Source of the DNA: Staphylococcus capitis subsp. capitis
GTDB lineage: Bacteria > Bacillota > Bacilli > Staphylococcales > Staphylococcaceae
DNA length: 64,000 bases
Direction: 5' to 3'
Assembly: GCF_040739495.1 (NCBI RefSeq)
Contig: NZ_CP145263.1
Coordinates: forward strand, 1,798,001-1,862,000
Shown one piece after another: positions 1 through 8,207 of this stretch; positions within the stretch are counted from its first letter, which is position 1, and each line of letters starts with the position of its first letter. The position numbers were made by a program, and so were the translations under genes. The notes below the pieces were generated by a model. That model made no database searches. It was not told the DNA's origin and saw nothing but the letters and a program-made list of their open reading frames with translations.

Positions 1-93
1 TTTTCTAGTTATTATATTATCTTCTACTGTTTTTTTATTTTTGAAGGTAAAGTCTTTATCACTAAACTCATTTATTAAATTACTGTTACTCAT
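1..93 (-). CDS. oppC: Oligopeptide ABC transporter permease OppC, N-terminal fragment (partial)
   Basis: Only the first 31 codons are in the window; the gene runs off the left edge. An AAAGGAGG ribosome site ends 7 bases before the ATG, and the start codon follows the oppB stop codon directly (TAG then ATG, no gap), which indicates translational coupling. The visible peptide begins MSNSNLINEFSDKDF and is hydrophilic, as expected for the cytoplasmic N-terminus of an OppC/DppC permease ahead of its first membrane segment. The identity rests mainly on position: oppB is followed by oppC in opp operons. The fragment alone is too short to prove the family. Confidence 0.7.
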   Translation of the reverse strand, partial: MSNSNLINEFSDKDFTFKNKKTVEDNIITRK

Positions 94-1017
94 CTATTTA
101 CCTCCTTTAACTCTAATCCTTGGATCAATTATTCCGTATAAAATATCAACTACAAATATAGATACTATGAAGAATGAACTAAATAATATAGTAATCGCCA
201 TAATTAAAGAGAAATCATTTGTAGCTATAGATCTTACAAATTGATCACCTAATCCTGGTACACCAAAAATATTTTCAATTGTTAATGTTCCAGTCATTAT
301 GCTGGCAGTCATAGGAACTATGACAGTAATAACCGGTATTAACGCATTTCTTAAAGCATGTACAAAGATAATTTTATATTGTGGCACTCCTTTAGCATAA
401 GCTAAAAGAATATAATCAGAATTAAGTACTTCAATCATTTCAGATCTGATATACCTCGAAACAGTAGCCATAACGATAGCTGATAGAGACAAAGATGGTA
501 AAACTATTGTAGGTAGTCCTTCCCACCCAGCAACTGGAAACCATCTTAATTGAACTGAAAAAACGTTTTGCAATAGTACTGCTAAAACAAATGATGGAAC
601 TGAGACAGCTATTACTGAAACAGTAGTCGCTAAATAATCTATCCATGTATTTTGTTTTACCGCTGCTATTACACCAAGAAATGAACCTAGTACAATACCA
701 ATCATTACTGCAATCAATCCCATTTCTAATGAAGGGATTAACTTAGGGCTTATTAAATCCCAAACTGGCTGATTGTGATATTGAAAAGAATTCCCAAAGT
801 CTCCACTTATAACATTTTTTAAATAGTTTAGATATTGAACACCGACAGGGTCGTTTAATCCATATTTTTCCGCTAATATTTGCTTTTGTTCAGGAGATAA
901 TTTTGCATCATTGAAAGGTGAACCAGGCATCAATTTCATTAAGAAAAAAGTTATGCTGATAATTATGAATAAAGAAACAAACATATATCCCAAGCGTTTT
1001 AAAAAATATGATTTCAA
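94..1017 (-). CDS. oppB: Oligopeptide ABC transporter permease OppB (Opp3 type)
   Basis: Inner-membrane permease of a dipeptide/oligopeptide ABC importer; it pairs with OppC to form the channel. The 307-residue protein starts with a membrane helix (YMFVSLFIIISITFFLMKL), followed by the OppB-type N-terminal region with MPGSPF and LSPEQKQ. It has about six hydrophobic segments and the binding-protein-dependent permease (EAA) loop around residues 205-225 (YAKGVPQYKIIFVHALRNAL). I chose TTG at 1017 as start: AAGGAG lies 8 bases upstream, whereas the alternative GTG at 1026 overlaps that ribosome site. It heads an operon with oppC. In S. aureus the opp3 locus also lies beside fabH-fabF, so this is probably opp3B, the system used for peptide nutrition. 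Substrate range cannot be read from the sequence. Confidence 0.88.
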   Translation of the reverse strand: MKSYFLKRLGYMFVSLFIIISITFFLMKLMPGSPFNDAKLSPEQKQILAEKYGLNDPVGVQYLNYLKNVISGDFGNSFQYHNQPVWDLISPKLIPSLEMGLIAVMIGIVLGSFLGVIAAVKQNTWIDYLATTVSVIAVSVPSFVLAVLLQNVFSVQLRWFPVAGWEGLPTIVLPSLSLSAIVMATVSRYIRSEMIEVLNSDYILLAYAKGVPQYKIIFVHALRNALIPVITVIVPMTASIMTGTLTIENIFGVPGLGDQFVRSIATNDFSLIMAITILFSSFFIVSIFVVDILYGIIDPRIRVKGGK

Positions 1018-1049
1018 TATTATCACTCCTTTTTCAGAATATTATGTAT

Positions 1050-1079
1050 ATTATAAATAGCAATATATGTTATTCGCAA
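1050..1079 (-). promoter_or_regulatory. Predicted sigma-A promoter of the opp operon
   Basis: On the minus strand, TATAAT (1050-1055) follows TTGCGA (1074-1079) with an 18-base spacer. It lies about 35 bases upstream of the oppB start, giving a short leader. The -10 is perfect and the -35 matches only partly. No obvious operator was seen. Confidence 0.5.
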
Positions 1080-1162
1080 TATGTTTTTGATATTTAATTT
1101 AAAATTTCAAAATCTTATAAACAAATTTAACTAAGTGTGGAATCCTCACTAAAATATAAAAA

Positions 1163-1192
1163 ACGATACTGGTTTTAACTAACCAGTACCGT
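1163..1192 (-). terminator. Rho-independent terminator upstream of opp
   Basis: The minus strand reads ACGGTACTGGTT, an 6-base loop, AACCAGTATCGT and then TTTTTAT. The stem is 12 bp with one mismatch, followed by a T tract. It sits about 85 bases upstream of the oppB -35 and over 550 bases past the fabF stop, which has its own terminator at 1752-1792. It therefore has no obvious gene to terminate. The rest of the 1018-1378 gap holds the opp promoter and AT-rich sequence with no recognisable gene. Confidence 0.65.
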
Positions 1193-1378
1193 CTATAAAT
1201 TAATTGTTTTATTGTTTTTCGGCTATTTTCCTTTAAATAGATTAATTGATATACATTATTTTAAAGTAATGTCTGTCCTACTTTAGGATAAACAAGTCTC
1301 AAAATTGCAATACAATATATTCGAATTCTTGGCAATAAGGTAAAATATATATACTATTTACAGTGGAGGTCTGCGTAT

Positions 1379-1750
1379 ATGTGTTACAAATCAACATCAA
1401 TAAGAATTGCAATAACACCCTTGCTATCACTCATTATTTGGCAATTCACCGGGCATAGATTTTTAGATTTTATAAATATAATATTTTATGTCTCCTTAAT
1501 CATTTTTATTATAGTTTTCGGCTTATTAGTCATTCAAGAAGGTATCTTTGATGCATCTAGTTATGGTTTTCGTCGTTTAAAATTTCAACTCTCTTCCTCT
1601 AAGAAAAAACAAACTATAGAAGATGATGAGTTTTTTAACCCTAAACATGCCAAAAAGGATCACTACATAATTTCTTCATGGATAATACCTATATTGCTCA
1701 TTAATCTCATATATTTCGTTTTAGCTATTGTTATTTCATTTTCAATATAA
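1379..1750 (+). CDS. DUF3899 family membrane protein
   Basis: A 123-residue integral membrane protein of unknown function. It has two N-terminal hydrophobic segments (residues about 8-24 and 32-54), a charged cytoplasmic-like stretch rich in Lys/Ser/Asp (about 65-97) and a C-terminal membrane helix (about 100-122). The layout and the FDASSYGFRRLKF stretch fit DUF3899, a family found next to opp and fab genes in staphylococci. The ATG is preceded by TGGAGGT at 8 bases. It is transcribed opposite to its neighbours and shares a bidirectional terminator with fabF. Family assignment is from memory of the domain pattern; no activity can be inferred. Confidence 0.75.
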   Translation: MCYKSTSIRIAITPLLSLIIWQFTGHRFLDFINIIFYVSLIIFIIVFGLLVIQEGIFDASSYGFRRLKFQLSSSKKKQTIEDDEFFNPKHAKKDHYIISSWIIPILLINLIYFVLAIVISFSI

Positions 1751-1751
1751 A

Positions 1752-1792
1752 AAATCTTCAAGTGAGTTATTTATAAACCCACTTGAAGATTT
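1752..1792. terminator. Bidirectional terminator between DUF3899 gene and fabF
   Basis: A 13-bp inverted repeat (AAATCTTCAAGTG at 1752-1764 and CACTTGAAGATTT at 1780-1792) with A/T tracts on both sides lies between two convergent genes, so it can serve both transcripts. Confidence 0.8.
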
Positions 1793-1808
1793 AATTTTAT
1801 ATGTGACC

Positions 1809-3053
1809 TTAGTCTTCAAATTTCTTAAATACTAACACTGCGTTATGTCCACCGAAACCTAAACTATTACTCATGGCGTAAGTAATATCTAAATCTTCAG
1901 CTTTATTAGGAACGAAATCTAAATCGCATTCTTCATCTGGTGTGACCGCATGGATGGTAGGTGCGACTTTAGAGTCTCTAATTGATAGTGCTGAGAAGAT
2001 GGCTTCAATACCACCTGTTGCACCTAATAAGTGACCAGTCATTGATTTTGTTGAACTTACTTTTAAAGATTTCGCAGCTTCTCCAAATGTATTTTGGATA
2101 GCTTTAACTTCATATAAATCACCTACAGGCGTACTAGTACCATGCGCGTTTAAGTATTGAACTTCTTTTGCTTCAATACCTGCATCGTCTAAGGCAGCTT
2201 GCATAGCTCTTGAACCGCCTTCGCCTTCTGGAGCTGGTGCTGTGATATGATAGGCATCTCCTGTAGAACCATAACCAACGATTTCAGCATAAATTTCTGC
2301 ACCACGAGCTTTAGCTGAGTCTAATGATTCAATAACTACGATTCCTGCGCCTTCGCCCATAACAAAACCGTCACGGCCTTCTTGGAATGGACGACAAGCT
2401 GTTTCTTTATCGTCATTTGTAGATAAAGCACGGCTTGCGCTAAATCCAGCAATTGCCATATGTGTGATTGGTGCTTCTGTACCACCTGTGATCATCGCAT
2501 CTGCATCACCACGTTGAATGATTTTAAATGCTTCTCCAATTGAATTAGTACCAGTTGCACAAGCTGTAACCGTAGCACCATTCGGACCTTTAGCACCTAA
2601 ATCTATTGAAACTTGTCCAGTAGCCATGTCAGGGATTAACATTGGTACAAAGAATGGGCTTACACGACGTGGGCCTCTTTCAACGAGTGTTGTATGCGCA
2701 GTTTCAAATGTTTCCATGCCACCAATACCTGAACCAATCCAAACACCGATTCTATCAGCTGTTTGATCATTGATCTCTAACTTTGCATCCTGTACAGCTT
2801 CTCTCGCAGCAACAACGGCATATTGAGTGAAACGATCCATACGACGTGCTTCTTTTTTATCAATATGATCTTCAATGTTGAAGTCCTTAAGCTCACCTGC
2901 AAGGTGAACATTATAATTTTCGGTATCTAAGCGTGTAATTTTATCGATACCATTAACTCCTTTTAATGCGTTTGCCCATGTTGTTTTAGCATCGTTACCG
3001 ATTGGAGATAAGGCTCCGATACCCGTTATAACAACTCTATTATTTTTACTCAT
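1809..3053 (-). CDS. fabF: Beta-ketoacyl-ACP synthase II
   Basis: Elongation condensing enzyme of type II fatty acid synthesis: it condenses malonyl-ACP with acyl-ACP in the cytoplasm. The 414-residue length is typical. The thiolase-fold Cys-His-His triad is visible: Cys in [10 protein letters not shown] (about residue 164), His in [11 protein letters not shown] (about 304) and His in [12 protein letters not shown] (about 341). The glycine-rich C-terminus NSLGFGGHN is also characteristic. AGGAGG precedes the ATG. It lies 11 bases downstream of fabH in a two-gene operon under a FapR operator. FabF is the target of platensimycin-class inhibitors (family knowledge). Nothing unusual was seen. Confidence 0.97.
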   Translation of the reverse strand: MSKNNRVVITGIGALSPIGNDAKTTWANALKGVNGIDKITRLDTENYNVHLAGELKDFNIEDHIDKKEARRMDRFTQYAVVAAREAVQDAKLEINDQTADRIGVWIGSGIGGMETFETAHTTLVERGPRRVSPFFVPMLIPDMATGQVSIDLGAKGPNGATVTACATGTNSIGEAFKIIQRGDADAMITGGTEAPITHMAIAGFSASRALSTNDDKETACRPFQEGRDGFVMGEGAGIVVIESLDSAKARGAEIYAEIVGYGSTGDAYHITAPAPEGEGGSRAMQAALDDAGIEAKEVQYLNAHGTSTPVGDLYEVKAIQNTFGEAAKSLKVSSTKSMTGHLLGATGGIEAIFSALSIRDSKVAPTIHAVTPDEECDLDFVPNKAEDLDITYAMSNSLGFGGHNAVLVFKKFED

Positions 3054-3064
3054 ACGTTATCCTC

Positions 3065-4006
3065 CTATTTTCCCCATTTGATAACGATTGCGCCCCAAGT
3101 TAAGCCTCCACCGAAGCCAACTAAGACTAAAGTATCGTCATCTTTAATTTTTCCGTTTTGTAATTCTTGATTGATACTTAAAGGTATAGAAGCAGCTGAT
3201 GTATTACCATATTTATTCACTGAAACACTCATTTTCTCTTTTTCTATACCCAATCTCTCTCTTGCAGATTCCATAATACGAATATTTGCTTGGTGAGGGA
3301 TAAATAAATCAATGTCATCTGAAGTTAAACCTGCTTTATCTACTACACGTGTTGATGCGTCACCCATAATTCTTACAGCAAATTTAAATACTTCTCTGCC
3401 ATTCATTTTTAATTTACCAGTTTCTTTATCTAAATATAAATATTTTCCACCGCTACCATCAGATCCCATTTCATAACTAATGATTCCACGGCCTTCAGAA
3501 ACTTCACCCATTACTACTGCACCGGCACCGTCGCCAAATAAAACAGCAGTTGAACGGTCAGTTAAATCCGTAATTTTAGAAAGCTTGTCAGCACCTACAA
3601 CTAATATATTCTTATAATCACCAGATTGAATATATTGTTTAGCAGTAATCATTGAATACATAAATCCAGAACAAGCAGCAAGTTGATCCATCGTTGCTAC
3701 TTTACCAGTTCCTAAACGCTCTTGTAATATATTGGCAACGCTTGGAAACGGCATATCGCCTGTTGCAGTTGCTACAATTATCATGTCTATATCTTCTGGT
3801 TGAATACCAGCATCTTCAATTGCTTTAACACTTGCGTTGTACGCTAAATCAGATGTATCTTGATCTTCATCTGCCCAGTGTCTTTCTTTAATACCAGTCA
3901 TTTTAGAGATCCATTCATCTGAAGTTTCTAAAAATTGCTCAAAATAGGCATTGTCTACAATGTTTTCCGGAGCATAAGCACCGAAACCTTTAATACCCAC
4001 GTTCAT
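3065..4006 (-). CDS. fabH: Beta-ketoacyl-ACP synthase III
   Basis: Initiates fatty acid synthesis by condensing an acyl-CoA primer with malonyl-ACP; in staphylococci branched primers from amino acid breakdown are used. The 313-residue protein shows the FabH triad: Cys in AACSGFMYS (about residue 112), His in IPHQANIRI (about 238) and Asn in [10 protein letters not shown] (about 268). The C-terminal GFGGGLTWG motif is present. The ATG follows AGAAGGTG. It is the first gene of the fabH-fabF operon, and the FapR palindrome in its leader implies malonyl-CoA-responsive repression. Confidence 0.97.
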   Translation of the reverse strand: MNVGIKGFGAYAPENIVDNAYFEQFLETSDEWISKMTGIKERHWADEDQDTSDLAYNASVKAIEDAGIQPEDIDMIIVATATGDMPFPSVANILQERLGTGKVATMDQLAACSGFMYSMITAKQYIQSGDYKNILVVGADKLSKITDLTDRSTAVLFGDGAGAVVMGEVSEGRGIISYEMGSDGSGGKYLYLDKETGKLKMNGREVFKFAVRIMGDASTRVVDKAGLTSDDIDLFIPHQANIRIMESARERLGIEKEKMSVSVNKYGNTSAASIPLSINQELQNGKIKDDDTLVLVGFGGGLTWGAIVIKWGK

Positions 4007-4032
4007 GGTCGTACACCTTCTTAAATAAATTT

Positions 4033-4049
4033 TTAATACCAGGTATTAA
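4033..4049 (-). promoter_or_regulatory. FapR operator in the fabHF promoter
   Basis: TTAATACCAGGTATTAA is a 17-base palindrome with only the centre base unpaired. It closely matches the known FapR operator TTAGTACCTAGTACTAA of Bacillus and Staphylococcus. It overlaps the predicted -10 (TAATAC, 4043-4048), which has a TTGAAA -35 at 4066-4071 with a 17-base spacer. Repression of fabHF by FapR, released by malonyl-CoA, is established in S. aureus; use of this copy is inferred. The rest of the 4007-4311 gap is AT-rich and must also hold the promoter of the small divergent gene at 4312. Confidence 0.85.
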
Positions 4050-4311
4050 TTTAACACATTATTGTTTTCAAACTCAAGTAGATTCATTTTAATACCACTT
4101 TTCAAGTATAGCGTTTTAAGGATTTATACAAAATTATAATTTACACATATTTTTTATGATAGAGGACAACAATTTACTCATCATAATTTTATATTATAAA
4201 TAATCCTAAAAAGGTTAAAATTATAGGAGTTAATCCTTGATTACTACTATACAAACTTAGATATTTCACTTAAAATAGAGTTATCGATTTTATAAGCGGA
4301 GGTTATAAGCA

Positions 4312-4506
4312 ATGAAATACCTCATGACATTTATTTGGGCAGTATTATTGCTTGAAATGGTTAACTTCGTATTGAATAGCCTTAACAGCGGTCCAGCGCT
4401 AAATGTAATTAATCCAATCATTATGGCTGTTGTATTTACAATTTTTATCGCTATTTTAGGTGCGGTTATGGAACCAAACAAAGGTTCAGATCAATACGAT
4501 TCATAG
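4312..4506 (+). CDS. DUF2929 (YjzD-like) small membrane protein
   Basis: A 64-residue protein with two membrane helices (residues about 3-24 and 33-54) joined by a short NSLNSGPALNVINP turn, and a polar tail EPNKGSDQYDS. This pattern matches the DUF2929/YjzD family, which sits next to fabH in Bacillales. GCGGAGG lies 9 bases before the ATG. It is divergent from fabHF. Function is unknown; conserved linkage to fatty acid genes suggests a membrane-related role but does not show it. Confidence 0.8.
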   Translation: MKYLMTFIWAVLLLEMVNFVLNSLNSGPALNVINPIIMAVVFTIFIAILGAVMEPNKGSDQYDS

Positions 4507-4516
4507 CATAATGTAT

Positions 4517-4568
4517 AAAAAGACGAGTTACTTTGACATATACTGTCATAAGTAACTCGTCTTTTTTT
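4517..4568. terminator. Strong bidirectional terminator
   Basis: AAAGACGAGTTACTT pairs with AAGTAACTCGTCTTT, extended by TGACA/TGTCA near the loop. T tracts on both strands allow it to terminate the DUF2929 gene and the convergent PEBP gene. Confidence 0.85.
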
Positions 4569-4637
4569 AAATTCTATTTTATTTTTACTAATATGGCTTA
4601 ATAAACCATTCACATAATATCTAGATTTGATAGTTGA

Positions 4638-5153
4638 TTAAACTTTTCTACCTATTAAATTAATTTTTGCTTTATCTAATAATTTAGAATCAACTTGGTG
4701 CAATAATTCATTTAGATAGAAAGTATTTTTCAAATTTAGCTTTTCACTTAAAGCATAAACTATAAGTTCATAGTAATGATTTTTATCTGGAGGCGTCGGT
4801 CCTACATAATGATTTTCAATCTCTGAAAAATCTTCAGCTAATAAACCTGTTGCAAAGCTGTTCTTACCTTGTACAAAGTCACCTTTAATTCTAGAAAAGT
4901 TTTCAACAATATCGATTGTATCGCTATTGACACTCACGTTAGCCACGACCCAGTGAATCCATGGGAAACCACATACTGGAACAGCATCATAATCAATTAA
5001 AGTCCAAGCAATATATTGTGTACCTGGTGGCAAGTCTACTACATTAAATGGAAATGATTTAATAGGATTATTGTTAATTAAGTCAACCGGTTGTGCACCT
5101 GCAGCATAGTCATAAGGTATAATGTTGTTGTTAAAATTAGTGTTGATTTTCAT
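4638..5153 (-). CDS. YbhB/YbcL-type phosphatidylethanolamine-binding protein (PEBP)
   Basis: A 171-residue cytoplasmic protein of the PEBP (Raf kinase inhibitor-like) family. The family ligand pocket is recognisable: DYDAVPVCGFPWIHWVVANV (about residues 53-72) corresponds to the conserved D-P-D-x-P ... HWxV block, here with Y in place of the usual P of DPD. The downstream GPTPPDKNHYYELIVYAL block (about 118-135) is the second PEBP signature. No signal peptide is present. It is monocistronic, between two terminators. Ligand and function in staphylococci are not known to me. Confidence 0.85.
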   Translation of the reverse strand: MKINTNFNNNIIPYDYAAGAQPVDLINNNPIKSFPFNVVDLPPGTQYIAWTLIDYDAVPVCGFPWIHWVVANVSVNSDTIDIVENFSRIKGDFVQGKNSFATGLLAEDFSEIENHYVGPTPPDKNHYYELIVYALSEKLNLKNTFYLNELLHQVDSKLLDKAKINLIGRKV

Positions 5154-5298
5154 GTTGTCTTCTCCTTAGTAATAAAATTATTATTGAATAAATTACAAAT
5201 ATTATCTATATACATATTACAACTTATAAAATGTAAAATTTAGATTAAAAAAGGTGAACTAAACAAATAATTTATAAAGAAAGCGCAATAAAAAAATA

Positions 5299-5336
5299 AA
5301 TCCAAGAAAGTGATTTGAACACACTTTCTTGGATCT
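5299..5336 (-). terminator. clpB terminator
   Basis: On the minus strand GATCCAAGAAAGTG pairs with CACTTTCTTGGATT and is followed by TATTTTTTTAT; it lies just after the clpB stop. Confidence 0.85.
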
Positions 5337-5358
5337 TTATTTGATTCATTCTATTTCA

Positions 5359-7971
5359 TTAAATATTTTCTGCTTTTTCAACGTCAAATTGTAATTCTTT
5401 GTCAGAATTTAAATCGACTTTAATTGTTGTACCTTCAGGTAGACTTTCTTTAATCATCATGCGTGCAAGTGGTGTTTCAATTTGTCTTTGAACGAAACGT
5501 TTTAATGGTCTAGCACCGAATTGTGGTTCATATGCTTCTTCACCTAACCATTTTTTAGCTTCATCAGACACTTCAATTGTAATACGTTGGTCCATTAAAC
5601 GGATATTTAATTGAGTTAAAATTTTATCTATAATCATACTCATATCACTCACAGATAATGGTTTGAATAATACAATATCATCCATACGATTCAAAATTTC
5701 TGGTTTGAAGTAAGCATGTAAACTATCCATTACCGCTTTTTCAGTACTTTCGCTAATTTCTCCAGCGTCTTTCACATTTTCGAGTAACACTTGTGATCCA
5801 ATGTTACTTGTCATAATGATGATTGTATTTTTGAAATCAACACTACGCCCTTTAGAATCAGTTAAACGACCTTCATCTAAAATTTGAAGTAGTACATTAA
5901 AGACATCACTATGCGCTTTTTCTACTTCATCTAATAAAATAACTGAATATGGGTTACGTCTTACCGCTTCAGTTAATTGTCCTCCTTCATCATGACCTAC
6001 GTATCCTGGAGGTGCACCAATTAGACGAGAGACTGCATGTTTTTCCATGTATTCGCTCATATCAATACGAATCATGTGTTTTTCTGAATCAAATAATGAT
6101 GCTGCAAGAGATTTGGCTAATTCAGTTTTACCAACACCAGTTGGTCCTAAGAATAAGAAACTACCGATTGGTCTGTTAGGATCTTTGATACCTGCACGAG
6201 CTCTAACTACAGCATCAGATACTAAATCGACAGCTTTATCTTGTCCTACAACACGTTCATGCAAGATATCACTTAAGCTAAGAAGTTTTTCACGTTCAGT
6301 TTCAACAAGTTTAGATACTGGGATACCTGTCCACTGGCTTACAATATCGCCAATTTCTTCATCTGATACGACTTCACGAATCATTCTCTCGCTATCCTCA
6401 CCTGTTTCGTCTTGATAAGCCTCTTCGAATTCTTTTAATTCTTTTTCTAATTGAGGAATTGTACCATATTGAAGTTCCGCAGCTTTCTCAAGGTCACCTT
6501 TAGTTTGAGCATCTTCTAATGCTTGTCGACTACGGTCTAATTCTGCACGTTTTTCTTGTACTTTTGCAATTTTTTCTTTTTCTTGTTCTACACGAGACTG
6601 TAAAGAAGCTTGTTTTTCTTTTTCATTAGACAACTCTTCTTGTAACTCTTCTAAACGGTGTTTACTTGCATTGTCAGATTCGTTTTTTAAAGCACTTTCT
6701 TCAATTTCTAATTGCATTACACGACGGTTGACTTGGTCTAATTCAGTTGGATTAGAGCCCATTTCAGTACGGATTGTCGCACAAGCTTGATCGACTAAGT
6801 CGATAGCTTTATCTGGCAAGAATCTATCTGTTATATATCTATCGGATAATTCTGCAGCTGCAACTAGAGCACGGTCTTGAATACGAACACCATGATAAAC
6901 TTCATAACGTTCTTTTAAACCACGTAAAATGGAAATTGTATCTTCAACATCTGGTTCGCTGACACCTACTTTTTGGAATCGACGTTCTAAGGCAGAATCT
7001 TTTTCAATATATTCTCGATATTCATTAAGTGTTGTCGCACCAATACAATGCAATTCACCACGTGCTAACATAGGTTTAAGCATATTTCCGGCATCCATAG
7101 CACCGTCAGTTTTGCCAGCGCCTACTAACATGTGTATCTCGTCAATAAAGAGAATAATTCGACCTTCTGATTCTTTTACTTCTTTAAGCACAGCTTTAAG
7201 TCGTTCTTCGAATTCACCTCTAAATTTCGCACCGGCTACCAATGCACTTAAATCTAATTCGAAAATTGTTTTATCTAACAATGATTCAGGAACGTCTTTT
7301 TTAACTATACGTTGTGCTAGACCTTCAACTATAGCTGTTTTACCTACCCCAGGTTCACCAATAAGTACCGGATTGTTTTTTGTTTTACGACTTAAAATAC
7401 GGATAGAATTACGTATTTCTTCATCTCTGCCAATAACAGGATCCATTTTTCCTTGACGAACTTCTTCCACTAAGTCACGACCATATTTTTCTAAAGCTTC
7501 GTAATTTACTTCAGGATTTTGAGATGTCACATGATTTCCCCCTCTAATTTTAGTAATGATTTCTTTAATAACTTCACTTTTATTTCCGACATATTGTTGA
7601 GTCGTTTCATCAATATCCATTGCTGCACGCAATAAATGTTCCATAGAAATAAATTCATCATCATATTCTTTCATATAAGTTTCAGCTTTATTTAGTAAAT
7701 CATTAGCTTTCTGACTTATATATTGACCATATTGAACATTATCACCTTGCACTGATGGATAATTTTTTAATTTGTTTTCATAAGCTTTTGTAAGTTGCTC
7801 AATATCTATATTTGCTCTTTCTAATACACTTTTAAATAAACTTTCATTCTCTTCTAAAGCAGCTTTTAATAAAGCTTCGATTTCAATATTTTGTAACTGA
7901 TATTCTTTGCTTGATTCAACGGCTTTCTGTAAAGCTCCTTGAACAGCATATGTCATTTGATTAATATCCAA
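5359..7971 (-). CDS. clpB: ATP-dependent disaggregase ClpB (Hsp100)
   Basis: Hexameric AAA+ chaperone that threads proteins out of aggregates together with DnaK/DnaJ/GrpE in heat stress. The 870 residues contain an N-terminal Clp-N repeat domain (about 1-145), AAA-1 with Walker A GEPGVGKT (205-212) and Walker B ILFIDEIH, a long coiled-coil M domain (about 400-530, rich in Glu/Lys/Leu) and AAA-2 with Walker A GPTGVGKT (about 605) and arginine-finger region. The long M domain distinguishes ClpB from ClpC and there is no ClpP-binding IGF loop. The gene is single and preceded by a CtsR operator and good promoter. AGAGGTG precedes the ATG. Confidence 0.97.
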   Translation of the reverse strand: MDINQMTYAVQGALQKAVESSKEYQLQNIEIEALLKAALEENESLFKSVLERANIDIEQLTKAYENKLKNYPSVQGDNVQYGQYISQKANDLLNKAETYMKEYDDEFISMEHLLRAAMDIDETTQQYVGNKSEVIKEIITKIRGGNHVTSQNPEVNYEALEKYGRDLVEEVRQGKMDPVIGRDEEIRNSIRILSRKTKNNPVLIGEPGVGKTAIVEGLAQRIVKKDVPESLLDKTIFELDLSALVAGAKFRGEFEERLKAVLKEVKESEGRIILFIDEIHMLVGAGKTDGAMDAGNMLKPMLARGELHCIGATTLNEYREYIEKDSALERRFQKVGVSEPDVEDTISILRGLKERYEVYHGVRIQDRALVAAAELSDRYITDRFLPDKAIDLVDQACATIRTEMGSNPTELDQVNRRVMQLEIEESALKNESDNASKHRLEELQEELSNEKEKQASLQSRVEQEKEKIAKVQEKRAELDRSRQALEDAQTKGDLEKAAELQYGTIPQLEKELKEFEEAYQDETGEDSERMIREVVSDEEIGDIVSQWTGIPVSKLVETEREKLLSLSDILHERVVGQDKAVDLVSDAVVRARAGIKDPNRPIGSFLFLGPTGVGKTELAKSLAASLFDSEKHMIRIDMSEYMEKHAVSRLIGAPPGYVGHDEGGQLTEAVRRNPYSVILLDEVEKAHSDVFNVLLQILDEGRLTDSKGRSVDFKNTIIIMTSNIGSQVLLENVKDAGEISESTEKAVMDSLHAYFKPEILNRMDDIVLFKPLSVSDMSMIIDKILTQLNIRLMDQRITIEVSDEAKKWLGEEAYEPQFGARPLKRFVQRQIETPLARMMIKESLPEGTTIKVDLNSDKELQFDVEKAENI

Positions 7972-8019
7972 TTGTTTTCACCTCTATCATTTAGAGTAGG
8001 TCAAAAATAAGGTTTTGAC

Positions 8020-8073
8020 TTTGACTTTCTTTGACCTTAATTATATTATAGACCCTCTTTACTTTATATTCAA
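8020..8073 (-). promoter_or_regulatory. clpB promoter with CtsR operator
   Basis: Minus strand: TTGAAT (8068-8073), 17-base spacer, TATAAT (8045-8050). Just downstream, GGTCAAAGAAAGTCAAA (8020-8036) matches the CtsR heptad repeat (GGTCAAA-NAN-RGTCAAA). A second degenerate copy beginning GGTCAAAAATAAGG lies on the opposite strand at about 7999-8019. CtsR control of clpB is established in staphylococci and the placement over the transcript start fits repression. Confidence 0.88.
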
Positions 8074-8156
8074 TCATTTACACTTACTTTTTGACCTTTT
8101 TCTATAATTCTCAAAGTACACAATCATATCTTTCATCATCATTTTTATACCACAAA

Positions 8157-8198
8157 AAGAAACTAGCCTAACGTAATAAATACGTCAAACTAGTTCCT
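8157..8198 (-). terminator. Terminator of the acyltransferase gene
   Basis: Minus strand GGAACTAG ... CTAGTTTC with an inner TACGT/ACGTA stem, followed by TTTTTGTG; it lies 10 bases past the stop codon. Confidence 0.75.
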
Positions 8199-8207
8199 TT
8201 TTTAAAG

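Noticed and set aside
41..244. 67-codon frame across the oppC/oppB junction, plus strand
   Set aside because: Antisense to coupled permease genes and without a ribosome site.
6047..6415. 122-codon open frame antisense to clpB
   Set aside because: Shadow frame of a strongly supported ClpB AAA-2 region.
6929..7456. 175-codon open frame antisense to clpB
   Set aside because: It lies entirely within the coding sequence of clpB on the other strand, has no ribosome site and its composition reflects the complementary codons.
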